This document shows positions 16,370 through 25,739 of a DNA stretch of 44,795 nucleotides, in pieces. Made by a program: the position numbers and the translations under genes. This DNA comes from Bacteroidales bacterium. Its GTDB lineage: Bacteria > Bacteroidota > Bacteroidia > Bacteroidales > Muribaculaceae. Under the pieces are notes generated by a model that ran no database searches, had not been told where the DNA came from, and saw nothing but the letters and a program-made list of their open reading frames with translations. The stretch is taken from contig JALEMF010000041.1 of NCBI GenBank assembly GCA_022768005.1, positions 1 to 44,795 of the forward strand, written 5' to 3'. The stretch's first letter is position 1; every line of letters starts with the position of its first letter.

Positions 16370-16710
16370 GGTCGGGAAAAGTTTGTAAACGGTTTCACAT
16401 CACCTTGACATAGTATCATCAAGCATCTGTGTCCTGTATCATTAACTGAAAGTGATTGGTCAATAAAAAATTTTTCAAGCTGATAATAATTCAGTAAATT
16501 AAATCTCTCATAATCTGTTTTAAGGAAAGAATCGTCAACTACAGCCAGCGTATCGTCAATGAAAACAGTATGCTCGGTTTCTCCGCTGAAAGATAAAAAT
16601 TCAAAAGTTCCGTCACCAGTTTTTTTTACCAACACGAGACTGCGGATATCACCGTTGAGGATCAGCCTTCGCACGAGCAAGCATACGTTCTCGCAAACCA
16701 CTTTTTTCAT
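16366..16710 (-). CDS. Small uncharacterised protein, translationally coupled to the DUF6377 gene
   Basis: About 114 residues with no family I recognise. The best-looking portion runs from NGDIRSLVLVKKTGDGTFEF to the end, ICQGDVKPFTNFSRP-like. Two facts argue that it is real: its TGA overlaps the next ATG as ATGA, and the body has the mixed hydrophobic/charged pattern of a folded alpha/beta protein. The start is uncertain. The ATG at 16710 overlaps the DUF4296 gene by 62 bases; GTG at 16635 or TTG at 16632 would give a protein beginning right after that gene's stop. No signal peptide is evident in the shorter form. Confidence 0.55.
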   Translation of the reverse strand: MKKVVCENVCLLVRRLILNGDIRSLVLVKKTGDGTFEFLSFSGETEHTVFIDDTLAVVDDSFLKTDYERFNLLNYYQLEKFFIDQSLSVNDTGHRCLMILCQGDVKPFTNFSRP

Positions 16711-17503
16711 CGTCAAGTTTCTTTTGAGAGTCAATACCGAAATTGAATCGTCGCTGATTAAATCTACGTCTATAATCAAGTTCCGTTACGCGATTACGGA
16801 TTAAGGAAACGGAATCAACGTAAATCTCTTCATCGTTATGAATATTGAACTCTGCATAACCATAGAGCGCAACCGGAGTCCGAAGACTATCAATTACCAT
16901 CGTCATCTTAGTCCAACCGTCATCAGCAATTTCCTCACTTTTGTATTCAGCAGTCTTATCTTCGTAAGCTATCACCATAGTCCATTTAGCAGGAGAAAGA
17001 CGATTAAAAGTTTTCATCTGCCAAGTGTAACTGTCACCGGGTTCCCAATTCTCGTCTTTTTCAAGATAGAATGTAAGGAATTGCGAAGGGCTCTTTTTAT
17101 TTATTACATAGTAACTGCTTTCAGTCCAAGTATTCACGGAATCTCCGATAAGTGAAAGAGAAGCATTAAGTGAAGCATTTGAATTAGCCACTTCTTTCTC
17201 AAGCTCGGCAATCACGTCATCGTAAACTTCAAGATAGTCCTCGATGTGCATTCCGTACCACACCATCGTAGTGTCAAACTCCTCCTGAGTTATACCATGT
17301 TTTGCTAAAATTGATTGCTTATACGCAGCACGAGCGGAATCCATACGAAAATCACGGAAATTAATATCCGTATATGCTTCTCCCTTGTGTATATCCACAA
17401 GTAATGACACAAAATCATCGTGAGATAACACACCTCCCTTATCAGAACATGACATCAGGAGAATAAACACGAATAAAACTCCTATTACGTATATCTTCCT
17501 CAT
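16649..17503 (-). CDS. DUF4296 domain lipoprotein
   Basis: This 284-residue protein begins MRKIYVIGVLFVFILLMSC, a lipoprotein signal with Cys19. A DUF4296 region follows (about 27-110: HDDFVSLLVDIHKGEAYTD, and later KHGITQEEFDTTMVWYGMH). The C-terminal 170 residues are beta-rich and resemble a carbohydrate-binding-like sandwich (TWQMKTFNRLSPAKWTMVIA). No catalytic role is known for the family. Its ATG overlaps the lspA stop (ATGA), so an LspA substrate is made directly coupled to the peptidase that matures lipoproteins, an arrangement common in the order. Confidence 0.85.
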   Translation of the reverse strand: MRKIYVIGVLFVFILLMSCSDKGGVLSHDDFVSLLVDIHKGEAYTDINFRDFRMDSARAAYKQSILAKHGITQEEFDTTMVWYGMHIEDYLEVYDDVIAELEKEVANSNASLNASLSLIGDSVNTWTESSYYVINKKSPSQFLTFYLEKDENWEPGDSYTWQMKTFNRLSPAKWTMVIAYEDKTAEYKSEEIADDGWTKMTMVIDSLRTPVALYGYAEFNIHNDEEIYVDSVSLIRNRVTELDYRRRFNQRRFNFGIDSQKKLDDEKSGLRERMLARAKADPQR

Positions 17504-18141
17504 ACTTTTTCAGTTTCAGTATCCTCACTCTTAGATGTAAGGTCATTAATCTGAGAACTATAGAAAAATATCACCATTGCGATGCCTACAGAAATGGCAG
17601 CATCAGCAATATTAAATACAGGCTGGAAAAATAAAAAATTGTCTCCTCCTACAAACGGCACCCAATCCGGCCAATTAAAACTGAACAATGGGAAATAAAG
17701 CATATCCACCACCTTTCCATAGAAAACGGGGGCATATCCGCCTTCAGCCGGCATCATTTGGGCAATTTCCGGAGGATACGGGTCGTTAAACAGTTGACCG
17801 TAAAATATCCCGTCAATATTATTACCCATAGCACCGGCAATAATAAGCGACAGACTTATCAAAAAACCTAATTTAAGCCTTGGATTATCCTTAATTTTCC
17901 ATATATAGTAAATACCGATAAATGAAACGATTAAGCGAATCAGCGTTAGAAAAATCTTACTGCCTATTTCCATTCCGAATGCCATACCGTTGTTTTCAAT
18001 AAACAGTATTTTAAACCATGAAGTGACGTCAACACTTTCACCAAGGTAAAAGTGAGTCTTGACATACAACTTCGTTGCCTGGTCAATAAAAATAATTACA
18101 AGGATTATTATCAGCGCGAGTAAACCTCGGTTTCGTTTCAT
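17500..18141 (-). CDS. lspA: Lipoprotein signal peptidase (signal peptidase II)
   Basis: This 213-residue integral membrane aspartic protease removes signal peptides of prolipoproteins after lipidation. Four transmembrane helices are visible. Motifs present are IDQATKLYV (residues about 20-28), ENNGMAFG, the first catalytic Asp in AGAMGNNIDGIFYG and the second in FNIADAAIS. It is somewhat longer than E. coli LspA (164 residues) because of a periplasmic insertion near 115-150, as seen in other Bacteroidota. It lies 26 bases after the TraR/DksA-like gene and overlaps the DUF4296 gene by 4 bases. Confidence 0.95.
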   Translation of the reverse strand: MKRNRGLLALIIILVIIFIDQATKLYVKTHFYLGESVDVTSWFKILFIENNGMAFGMEIGSKIFLTLIRLIVSFIGIYYIWKIKDNPRLKLGFLISLSLIIAGAMGNNIDGIFYGQLFNDPYPPEIAQMMPAEGGYAPVFYGKVVDMLYFPLFSFNWPDWVPFVGGDNFLFFQPVFNIADAAISVGIAMVIFFYSSQINDLTSKSEDTETEKV

Positions 18142-18167
18142 TTATCGTATATTTTCTAATTGCTTAA

Positions 18168-18548
18168 TTAGTGATTACCTGATATTTTTTGGTCAACGCT
18201 AAGTGTAGCATGCGGAACTGCGCGGAGGCGTTCTTTAGGTATTAACTTTCCGGTCTGACGGTCAATACCGTATGTTTTATTTTCAATACGCATCAATGCA
18301 GCCTTTAAATGCTGAATAAACTTTGCTTGGCGTTGTGCCATACGGCAAGCCTCTTCCTTTCCGTTCGTTACAGCACCCTCTTCAAGAGCTTTAAACGTAG
18401 GAGATGTATCAACAGTATCATTGCCGTGTTCATTGGACATATCTGCCATAATACTATCGTACTCGGATTGAGCCTTGGCGAGTTTTGCAAGAATCAACTC
18501 TTTAAATTCCTGCAACTCTTCATCAGAATAACGCACTTTTTCACACAT
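18168..18548 (-). CDS. TraR/DksA-like protein lacking the zinc-finger cysteines
   Basis: This 126-residue member of the TraR/DksA family has an N-terminal coiled-coil hairpin (about 8-90), the part that enters the RNA polymerase secondary channel in DksA. The usual C-terminal finger is recognisable (YGIDRQTGKLIPKERLRAVPHATLSV). The canonical cysteines are gone: the common YGIC-x-x-TG-x-L-I pattern has Asp for Cys, and no CxxC pair remains. The protein therefore probably does not bind zinc. It sits 13 bases after ileS and 26 before lspA, an arrangement widespread in Bacteroidales. A role in transcription control is inferred from the family. Confidence 0.88.
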   Translation of the reverse strand: MCEKVRYSDEELQEFKELILAKLAKAQSEYDSIMADMSNEHGNDTVDTSPTFKALEEGAVTNGKEEACRMAQRQAKFIQHLKAALMRIENKTYGIDRQTGKLIPKERLRAVPHATLSVDQKISGNH

Positions 18549-18561
18549 AGTAACTTAATCT

Positions 18562-21500
18562 TTATTTATGTAGATTAATATTTACATCTACCTTTATTTC
18601 ATCTATTTCAAGTTTTTCATCTTCCTTAGGTGCCGCGATTTCGCCGATTTTCACTGAATCTGCAAGTACTTGAGTTGCAATATATTCTTTATAATCCTCA
18701 ATAGCATCATCTGTAAACTCATTGTGGGCAAAGATAATGTCAATGCGGTCTGTGATTTGATAGTCACGAGACTTACGGATATTCTGAATACGATTAATCA
18801 AATCGCGTGCAATACCTTCCTTGCGAAGTTCCGGAGTTACGGTCACGTCAAGTGCTACTGTGATACTACCGTCATTAGCGACCAGCCAACCGGGAATATC
18901 CTCAGAAATAATTTCTACGTCAGACGTTTCAATAGCGCACTTATTTCCGTCAATATCAAGATTTATCACTCCTTCACGTTCAAGTTGTGAAATCTGAGAT
19001 TGTGACAATGCTTGAATTGCGACAGCTACTTGTTTCATAGCCTTGCCGAATTTCGGACCGAGCTTTTTGAAATCAGGTTTAACACGTTTAACAAGCACAC
19101 CGTTATCGCCATCTACGAGTTTTAATTCCTTGACATTAAGTTCATTAAGAATCAAGTCCTTCATTGCCTCAATAGCCTGTTTTTGTTTTTCATCAATAGC
19201 TGGAACCATAATAGCAGTAAGCGGCTGACGTACTTTCAAGTTCGCTTTACGTCGCAATGCAAGAGTCATGGAAGTGATTTCCTGAGCAATGTGCATACGG
19301 TTTTCAAGTACCTTGTCAATAGCTTTTTCGTCTGCAGTCGGGAATTTAGCGAGGTGAACTGACTTTTCATTACCTTCAGTTACAGAAGTCAAGTCAAGGT
19401 AAAGTTTATCAGCGAAGAATGGTGAAACAGGAGCCATCAGCAATGCTATCGTTTCAAGACAAGTGTAAAGAGTCTGGTAAGCAGACAATTTGTCCTTCGT
19501 CATCTCACCACCCCAGAAACGTTTACGGTTCAAGCGTACGTACCAGTTACTCAAGTTATCGCCTACGAAATCATTAATTGCACGAGCAGCCTTAGTAGGT
19601 TCGTAATCCGCAAGAGCGGCATCAACGTCCTTAATAAGAGTGTTAAGCAATGAGATAATCCAACGGTCAATTTCAGGACGTTCGCTTAAAGGAACTTCAG
19701 GCTGTGAACCATCGAATTTATCTACGTTTGCGTACAGTGCAAAGAATGAATATGTATTGTAAAGTGTAGAGAACAATTTACGTGAAACTTCCTGTACACC
19801 TGCCGTATCAAACTTCAAGTTTTCCCATGGAGATGAGTTTGAAATCATATACCATCTGACAGGGTCTGAACCGAATTTCTCAATAGTCTCAAATGGATTT
19901 ACGGCATTACCGAGACGCTTTGACATCTTATTGCCGTCTTTATCAAGAACAAGTCCATTTGAAATTACAGCCTTGTACGCTATAGTGTCAAATACCATAC
20001 CTGCTATCGCATGCAATGTGAAGAACCAACCGCGAGTCTGGTCAACACCTTCTGCGATAAAGTCTGCCGGATAAACTTCACCATTATCGAAAGCTTCCTT
20101 ATTTTCAAAAGGATAGTGGATCTGAGCGTATGGCATAGAACCACTGTCGAACCATACGTCAATAAGATCAAGTTCACGCTTCATCGGCTTTCCTGAAGCT
20201 GACACGAGAACAATATCATCAACGTAAGGACGGTGTAAATCTATTTTTTCATAGTTTTCCTTAGAGTAATCACCCGGCACGAAACCTTTATCCTTATAAG
20301 GATTAGACTTCATAAATCCTGCTTTTACTGACTTTTCAATTTCATCATAAAGCATAGCTACGCTGTCAATACAAATCTCTTCAGAACCGTCTTCAGTTCT
20401 CCAGATTGGCAACGGAGTACCCCAATAACGGCTGCGTGACAAGTTCCAATCCTGAAGATTTTCAAGCCACTTACCGAAACGACCTGTACCTGTTGATTCC
20501 GGTTTCCACTTGATTTGCTTATTAAGCTCCATCAGTCGTTCACGGACAGCTGTAGTCTTAATAAACCAACTGTCAAGAGGATAATAAAGCACAGGCTTGT
20601 CAGTACGCCAACAGTGAGGATAATTGTGAGTATGCTTTTCAATCTTAAAGACTTTATCATTAGCCTTAAGATACATACAGATTTCTATATCAAGTGTTTC
20701 GTCTTTATCTGTCTTGTTCGGGTCGTAAGCATTCTTAACGAATTTACCTTCCCACTTCTTGTATTCATCAACATCAACCATAGTTTCCACAAACTTAGGG
20801 TCAAGGTCAGACAACAAGAAGAATTTACCTGTCAAGTCAACCATCGGACGGATATTACCGTCTTTGTCGATAAGATGCAATGGTGGAATTCCGTTTTGGC
20901 GTGACACACGTAAGTCGTCAGCACCGAAAGTACCTGCAATATGCACGATACCGGTACCGTCTTCTGTTGTAACATAGTCTGCCGGAATTACACGGAATGC
21001 ACCTTCACCCGGATTGACCCACGGGAGAAGTTGCTCGTATGTCATACCTGCGAGTTCAGAACCTTTGTACTGCGCAACAACTTCGTAAGGAACGAGTTTA
21101 TCACCTTCCTTGTAATCGCTCAGCGACAATTCTGCTGCCTTTGGATTAAAGTAAGCCGCCATACGAGATTCTGCAATAACTACTGTAATAGGCTTGCCTG
21201 AATAAGGATTATAAGTGCGAACTACGTTGTAAACAATATTCGGACCAACTGCAAGAGCCGTATTTGAAGGCAAAGTCCAAGGAGTAGTGGTCCAAGCGAG
21301 GAAATAAGCAGTACCCCATTCTGCAAATACGCCGGCAGGATTACAAATCTTGAATTGTGCGGTACATGTAGTATCCTTTACATCACGGTAACACCCCGGC
21401 TGATTAAGTTCGTGAGAACTTAGTCCTGTACCTGCAGCAGGAGAATACGGTTGAATAGTATAACCCTTGTAGAGGTATCCTTTGTCATAGATTTGACGGA

Positions 21501-21990
21501 GAAGCCACCATACTGTCTCAATATATCTGTTATCGTAAGTGATATAAGGATTTTCAAGGTCAACCCAATATCCCATTGAGTTTGTCAAGTTTGTCCATTC
21601 ACGAGTATATTTCATCACCTCGCGACGACAAGCGGCATTATAATCATCAACAGAGATTTTTTTACCGATATCTTCCTTCGTGATTCCAAGACTCTTTTCA
21701 ACACCGAGTTCCACAGGTAATCCGTGAGTATCCCAGCCTGCTTTACGCTTAACTTGGAAACCTTTCATCGTCTTGTATCTACAGAAAATATCCTTTATTG
21801 TACGTGCCATAACGTGATGAATTCCCGGCATTCCGTTTGCTGATGGAGGACCTTCAAAAAACACGAAAGAAGGGCAACCTTCACGTTCCGACATACTTTT
21901 TTCAAAAAGATTTTCTGCATTCCATTTAGCCAAAACCTCGTGGTTTATAGCAGAAAGGTTAAATCCATTATATTCGTTAAACTTTTTCAT
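18562..21990 (-). CDS. ileS: Isoleucyl-tRNA synthetase
   Basis: This full-length 1142-residue class I synthetase charges tRNA-Ile. It carries the HIGH-type motif PPSANGMPGIHHVMART (residues about 49-65), the editing domain (CP1), the KMSKR motif as GNKMSKRLGNAVNPF, an anticodon-binding domain and a C-terminal extension typical of the long type. The start (MKKFNEYNGFNLSAI) follows the family. It heads the cluster ileS - TraR/DksA-like - lspA - DUF4296 - small ORF - DUF6377. A -7 box (TAACTTTG) lies 26 bases upstream. Confidence 0.98.
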   Translation of the reverse strand: MKKFNEYNGFNLSAINHEVLAKWNAENLFEKSMSEREGCPSFVFFEGPPSANGMPGIHHVMARTIKDIFCRYKTMKGFQVKRKAGWDTHGLPVELGVEKSLGITKEDIGKKISVDDYNAACRREVMKYTREWTNLTNSMGYWVDLENPYITYDNRYIETVWWLLRQIYDKGYLYKGYTIQPYSPAAGTGLSSHELNQPGCYRDVKDTTCTAQFKICNPAGVFAEWGTAYFLAWTTTPWTLPSNTALAVGPNIVYNVVRTYNPYSGKPITVVIAESRMAAYFNPKAAELSLSDYKEGDKLVPYEVVAQYKGSELAGMTYEQLLPWVNPGEGAFRVIPADYVTTEDGTGIVHIAGTFGADDLRVSRQNGIPPLHLIDKDGNIRPMVDLTGKFFLLSDLDPKFVETMVDVDEYKKWEGKFVKNAYDPNKTDKDETLDIEICMYLKANDKVFKIEKHTHNYPHCWRTDKPVLYYPLDSWFIKTTAVRERLMELNKQIKWKPESTGTGRFGKWLENLQDWNLSRSRYWGTPLPIWRTEDGSEEICIDSVAMLYDEIEKSVKAGFMKSNPYKDKGFVPGDYSKENYEKIDLHRPYVDDIVLVSASGKPMKRELDLIDVWFDSGSMPYAQIHYPFENKEAFDNGEVYPADFIAEGVDQTRGWFFTLHAIAGMVFDTIAYKAVISNGLVLDKDGNKMSKRLGNAVNPFETIEKFGSDPVRWYMISNSSPWENLKFDTAGVQEVSRKLFSTLYNTYSFFALYANVDKFDGSQPEVPLSERPEIDRWIISLLNTLIKDVDAALADYEPTKAARAINDFVGDNLSNWYVRLNRKRFWGGEMTKDKLSAYQTLYTCLETIALLMAPVSPFFADKLYLDLTSVTEGNEKSVHLAKFPTADEKAIDKVLENRMHIAQEITSMTLALRRKANLKVRQPLTAIMVPAIDEKQKQAIEAMKDLILNELNVKELKLVDGDNGVLVKRVKPDFKKLGPKFGKAMKQVAVAIQALSQSQISQLEREGVINLDIDGNKCAIETSDVEIISEDIPGWLVANDGSITVALDVTVTPELRKEGIARDLINRIQNIRKSRDYQITDRIDIIFAHNEFTDDAIEDYKEYIATQVLADSVKIGEIAAPKEDEKLEIDEIKVDVNINLHK

Positions 21991-22015
21991 TAGTTGATTT
22001 CTTAAAAATTATATG

Positions 22016-22023
22016 CAAAGTTA
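22016..22023 (-). promoter_or_regulatory. Candidate -7 box for the ileS cluster
   Basis: CAAAGTTA reads TAACTTTG on the minus strand, a perfect TAnnTTTG box 26 bases upstream of the ileS ATG. I see no TTTG at the proper -33 distance, so the promoter is only partly supported. Confidence 0.5.
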
Positions 22024-22095
22024 ACAAAATTAAGTCACTTTTATGTAATAAATTACTATAAAAATGACTCTAAGTTTTGATTAGGTTATTTGATT

Positions 22096-24549
22096 TCAGA
22101 CGGGGTCAACATCATAAACTACTACGCAACGGCGAACATCAGCATCTGCACACAATTCTTCGTATGCCTCACGGATTATCGTTTTGACCTTCTGCATTGA
22201 TGCTGTCACTTCCACTTTGAGCATCATTCGGCGTATGTACCACGTTGCTATTTTGTCAATTACAGGGCGTTCAGGCTGCGAAATTCTGTTACCGAAAAGT
22301 TGCCTGAACTTTGCAGCAAAAATATTTGCAACTCTTTCCACTGTCCTCACTTCCTTATGCTTGATTTGGATTATGATAATGCGAGTAAACGGCGGATAGT
22401 AATATTTCTGTCGTTCCGCTAATTCTTGCTTGTAAAATCCCAAATAATCATGAGTTGTAACGTATTTTATCACAGGGTGTTCCGGGTGAGTTGTCTGAAC
22501 AATGACAATACCGGTGCTGCCCTCTCTGCGCCCTGCTCTACCTGCCACTTGACTTATCATATTAAATGCACGCTCAGCGGAACGGAAATCAGGGATATCA
22601 ATCATAGTGTCGGCGTTCAGTACACCCACAACAGTCACATTGCCGAAGTCAAGTCCTTTTGTCACCATTTGCGTTCCAACAAGGATATCCGCCTTATGAG
22701 AGGAAAAATCCGAAATAATTTGGTCGTAAGAATTTTTATTACGCGTAGTATCAAGATCCATCCGAAGAATTTTTTTACCTTCAAAATTCTTACCCACTTC
22801 ATCTTCAATTCTCTCCGTTCCGAAGCCGTAAATTTCAATAGCCGGTTGCTTGCAGACGGGACAAACGTTCGGCAAAGTCTTCATCGCACCGCAATAGTGG
22901 CAAACGAGCATACCCGATGTGCGGTGGTAAGTCATTATCACATCGCAATAGTCGCACTTAGGTGTCCAACCGCACATTTTACACTGCGGATGCGGCGCAT
23001 ATCCTCTCCTATTCTGAAAGAAAATAACTTGATTACCTGCATCAAGTGCCTGCCGTGACACTTTTATTGTCTCTAAAGCAAATGGAGAAACGTATTCTTT
23101 CTTTTGCCTTGCTTTTATTATATCAATAACTTTTATCTGAGGAAGTTTTGCTCCGGAATATCTGTCAAAAAGCTCTACAAGTCCGAACCTGCCGGTTTCT
23201 GCCTTATAGCGAGTCTCTATACTCGGCGTAGCACTGCCTAATAGCGTCTTGGCTCCATGCATTTTTGCAAGCACCATTGCCACGTCACGACCGTTATAAC
23301 GCGGTGCCGGGTCAGACTGTTTATAACTCGGCTCATGCTCTTCATCTACAATCACCAGACCGAGATTTTTAAATGGCAAAAAAACTGCGGAACGAGCACC
23401 TATCACCACGCACGGATCACTGCCTTCAAGCAATTTCTTCCATACATCAACTCGCTCATTATCAGTAAATTTAGAGTGATAGATAAGTACTCTTTTACCA
23501 AACACTGCTTGCAGACGGCGAGTAAGCTGAGTGGTAAGTGCAATTTCAGGAACAAGATAGAATGCGAGCTTGTGTTCTTTTAACACATAGTCAATGAGAT
23601 GAATATAAATCTCGGTCTTTCCACTTGCCGTAACTCCGTGAAGAAGTGTCACATTATGGTCAATCCAGGATTTATGTATTTTATCAAGTGCTACAGCTTG
23701 TGCTTCACTGAGTCTTGGCAACGGCTTGGTGCTTGCCCCGTTAAAACTGAATCTGTTTATTTCCTTCGTGTACTGCGAAATAATACCTTTTGCCAACATT
23801 GCTCTCAGAATAGCGATGCTTTCTCCTGCTCGAGATAAAAGGGCTTCTCGCTCTACCTCCTTCGGTTCGTCACTACACCGGAGCATCTTTGACATTTCAA
23901 GCAGTGCGAGAAGAAATTTTTCCTGTTTCGGGGAACGCTTAACAGCTGCGAAAGCCTCCTCAACACCCATAGCGAGTTTTACATAATTCACACGCTTGGG
24001 TTTATACCTTTCATTAAGTCGCTCTGAAACGATTACTGCGTTTTTTTCAAGCAGACTTTTGATGACCGGAGATAAATTATGCTTGTCAACGGCTTTTTCA
24101 AGTGCTGAAATGGTCATTTTGCCATGCGAAGACAGCAATGCCACTATAACCTTCTCTATATCAGACAATCTATCGTCTAATGATTCCTCGTAATCGTCAT
24201 TAAACTCTATGACGCTTTCACTTTCAATGACAAGACCTGACGGGAGCGCAGCCTTATATACATCGCCGATACTGCACAAATAGTAATCCGCTATCCAAGA
24301 CCATAATTTTATCTGAGGATGACAAACCACGGAATTAGAATCCAGCAAAAGCAATATCGGCTTTACGTCAAAGTTTCCTTGCAACTTGAACGGAAAACCG
24401 ACTACTATTGCGGTGTAAAACTTTTTTTTACCGAACGGGACTATTACGCGGGAGCCTATAACGACTTTATCTTGATAATCATCAGGTATTTCATACGTAA
24501 ATGTAGTATCAAGAGGCAGCGGCAATATTACTTCAGCATATCGGCTCAT
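22096..24549 (-). CDS. priA: Primosomal protein N' (replication restart helicase PriA)
   Basis: This 817-residue superfamily 2 helicase reloads replication forks. Features in order: an N-terminal 3'-DNA-binding domain (YAEVILPLPLDTTFTYEIP), Walker A GVTASGKTEIY near residue 305, Walker B DEEHEPSYKQ, and motif GSATPS. The zinc region holds eight cysteines (CKMCGW, CDYC, CHYC, CPVC). GFGTERIEDEV, the QVAGRAGR motif VI and the C-terminal domain follow. Length and all motifs are standard. It lies 24 bases downstream of the third ompH gene, so it may share that transcript, and is followed by the ileS promoter region. Confidence 0.97.
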   Translation of the reverse strand: MSRYAEVILPLPLDTTFTYEIPDDYQDKVVIGSRVIVPFGKKKFYTAIVVGFPFKLQGNFDVKPILLLLDSNSVVCHPQIKLWSWIADYYLCSIGDVYKAALPSGLVIESESVIEFNDDYEESLDDRLSDIEKVIVALLSSHGKMTISALEKAVDKHNLSPVIKSLLEKNAVIVSERLNERYKPKRVNYVKLAMGVEEAFAAVKRSPKQEKFLLALLEMSKMLRCSDEPKEVEREALLSRAGESIAILRAMLAKGIISQYTKEINRFSFNGASTKPLPRLSEAQAVALDKIHKSWIDHNVTLLHGVTASGKTEIYIHLIDYVLKEHKLAFYLVPEIALTTQLTRRLQAVFGKRVLIYHSKFTDNERVDVWKKLLEGSDPCVVIGARSAVFLPFKNLGLVIVDEEHEPSYKQSDPAPRYNGRDVAMVLAKMHGAKTLLGSATPSIETRYKAETGRFGLVELFDRYSGAKLPQIKVIDIIKARQKKEYVSPFALETIKVSRQALDAGNQVIFFQNRRGYAPHPQCKMCGWTPKCDYCDVIMTYHRTSGMLVCHYCGAMKTLPNVCPVCKQPAIEIYGFGTERIEDEVGKNFEGKKILRMDLDTTRNKNSYDQIISDFSSHKADILVGTQMVTKGLDFGNVTVVGVLNADTMIDIPDFRSAERAFNMISQVAGRAGRREGSTGIVIVQTTHPEHPVIKYVTTHDYLGFYKQELAERQKYYYPPFTRIIIIQIKHKEVRTVERVANIFAAKFRQLFGNRISQPERPVIDKIATWYIRRMMLKVEVTASMQKVKTIIREAYEELCADADVRRCVVVYDVDPV

Positions 24550-24573
24550 TTGCTATAAATTCCGGATAGAAAT

Positions 24574-25068
24574 TTATTGTAGTTTTTGCTTTACAACTTC
24601 TGTCAAATCTTCCACTTCGACGCCCTGGAAAAGTGGTGCATCAATAGGGAAAATAAATGTAAAACCAAGTTCTTCGCCTACTTGACGGATAGCATCTTTG
24701 ACACGTACTTTAATAGGGTCAACAAGCTGATTTTCTTGACGTTGCAAATCATTTTCAGCAGTTTCGAGGAATTGTTCCGCACGCTTTTGCAGATTTTGTA
24801 TTTCCTGTACTCTTCTCTGTTTAATGGATTCCGGAGTGGAAGCCGTATTTATAGTCTGGTAATCCTCGAATTTACGATCAATATCCTCTGACATCTTTTT
24901 ATACTCCTCGTTGTAGCGATTAGACGTCTCTTGGAGTTGAAGTTTGACAAGATTATACTCTGATAATGACTCAAGAATGTTCTGAAAATCCACAACACCG
25001 AATTTTGACTGACCGAAAACAGATGATGCGGCTAATATACAAATGAAAAGTAAAAACTTGCGTAGCAT
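24574..25068 (-). CDS. OmpH/Skp family periplasmic chaperone, copy 3
   Basis: This 164-residue protein has a signal peptide (MLRKFLLFICILAASSVFGQ) and then the Skp pattern. A small beta core begins KFGVVDFQNILESLSEYN, a long Glu/Lys/Gln-rich coiled coil covers about residues 40-120, and a short C-terminal beta part follows (FTFIFPIDAPLF). Skp holds unfolded outer-membrane proteins in the periplasm for the BAM complex. This copy is the most distant of the three from bamA and follows a terminator, so it may be expressed separately, perhaps with priA. Confidence 0.88.
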   Translation of the reverse strand: MLRKFLLFICILAASSVFGQSKFGVVDFQNILESLSEYNLVKLQLQETSNRYNEEYKKMSEDIDRKFEDYQTINTASTPESIKQRRVQEIQNLQKRAEQFLETAENDLQRQENQLVDPIKVRVKDAIRQVGEELGFTFIFPIDAPLFQGVEVEDLTEVVKQKLQ

Positions 25069-25108
25069 AGGGGTAAATTAATTAGGTTGAATATATTTTC
25101 AAAGTAAA

Positions 25109-25145
25109 AAAGGTCGCCGAAAGCACTTTATGCCCTGACGACCTT
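25109..25145 (-). terminator. Terminator after ompH copy 2
   Basis: AAGGTCG (25110-25116) pairs with CGACCTT (25139-25145). On the minus strand the hairpin is followed by a run of T residues, 20 bases after the copy 2 stop. Confidence 0.78.
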
Positions 25146-25165
25146 AAATATATTTTTTTAAAAAT

Positions 25166-25678
25166 TTATTTTGCAGGAGCAGAAATTTTTTCTTTAACGA
25201 GACTGTTGATGTTAACAACATCAGCACTCATATATATAGCTGCTGCAAGAGGAATAATGATAGTAAAACCTTTTTCCTGACCAACGGCTTGTGCTGCTTT
25301 CTGAACCTTATCGTAGATAGGAGCCATTAATTGATATTGTTGTTGGCGAAGGTCTTTATCGTAAGTTTCAGCGTGTTGTTGAATCTTTTGATACATCTCG
25401 TTGAGAGATTGTTCGTGGCGTTGGAGGATTGCAGCTGGAGTAGCAGGATCTTCTTTGAGTTTGTTGTACTCGTCAAGTGCCTTTTGACCTTCTTCTTGAA
25501 GTTTTTGAATATCTGAATTGTATTTATTTTGAGCCTCTTGGAGAGTTTTTTGCACTTCTGCTGTTTCAGGTGCTTCATTTACGAGTGTCTCAACATCAAT
25601 AACACCGATTTTTACGGTTTGAGCAGATACTGCTAAAGGAAGTGCAATAAGAATTGCAGCAAGAAATTTCTTAATCAT
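25166..25678 (-). CDS. OmpH/Skp family periplasmic chaperone, copy 2
   Basis: This 170-residue protein has a signal peptide (MIKKFLAAILIALPLAVSAQ), a beta core starting VKIGVIDVETLVNEAPE, and a Gln/Glu/Lys-rich coiled coil to about residue 125. The end (EKGFTIIIPLAAAIYMS) belongs to the same small beta domain. It is a standard Skp-like chaperone for outer-membrane protein traffic. A terminator follows it, and a -7 box at 25740-25747 sits upstream, so it can be transcribed on its own as well as from the bamA unit. Confidence 0.9.
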   Translation of the reverse strand: MIKKFLAAILIALPLAVSAQTVKIGVIDVETLVNEAPETAEVQKTLQEAQNKYNSDIQKLQEEGQKALDEYNKLKEDPATPAAILQRHEQSLNEMYQKIQQHAETYDKDLRQQQYQLMAPIYDKVQKAAQAVGQEKGFTIIIPLAAAIYMSADVVNINSLVKEKISAPAK

Positions 25679-25739
25679 TGTTGTTTATTAAAGTTTAGTT
25701 GATATTAGTGTTCTTAAATAATTTTTCTTACTTGTTCTG

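Noticed and set aside
22426..23058. 210-codon plus-strand ORF inside priA
   Set aside because: Overlaps the zinc-binding and helicase motifs of priA on the other strand; no family resemblance.
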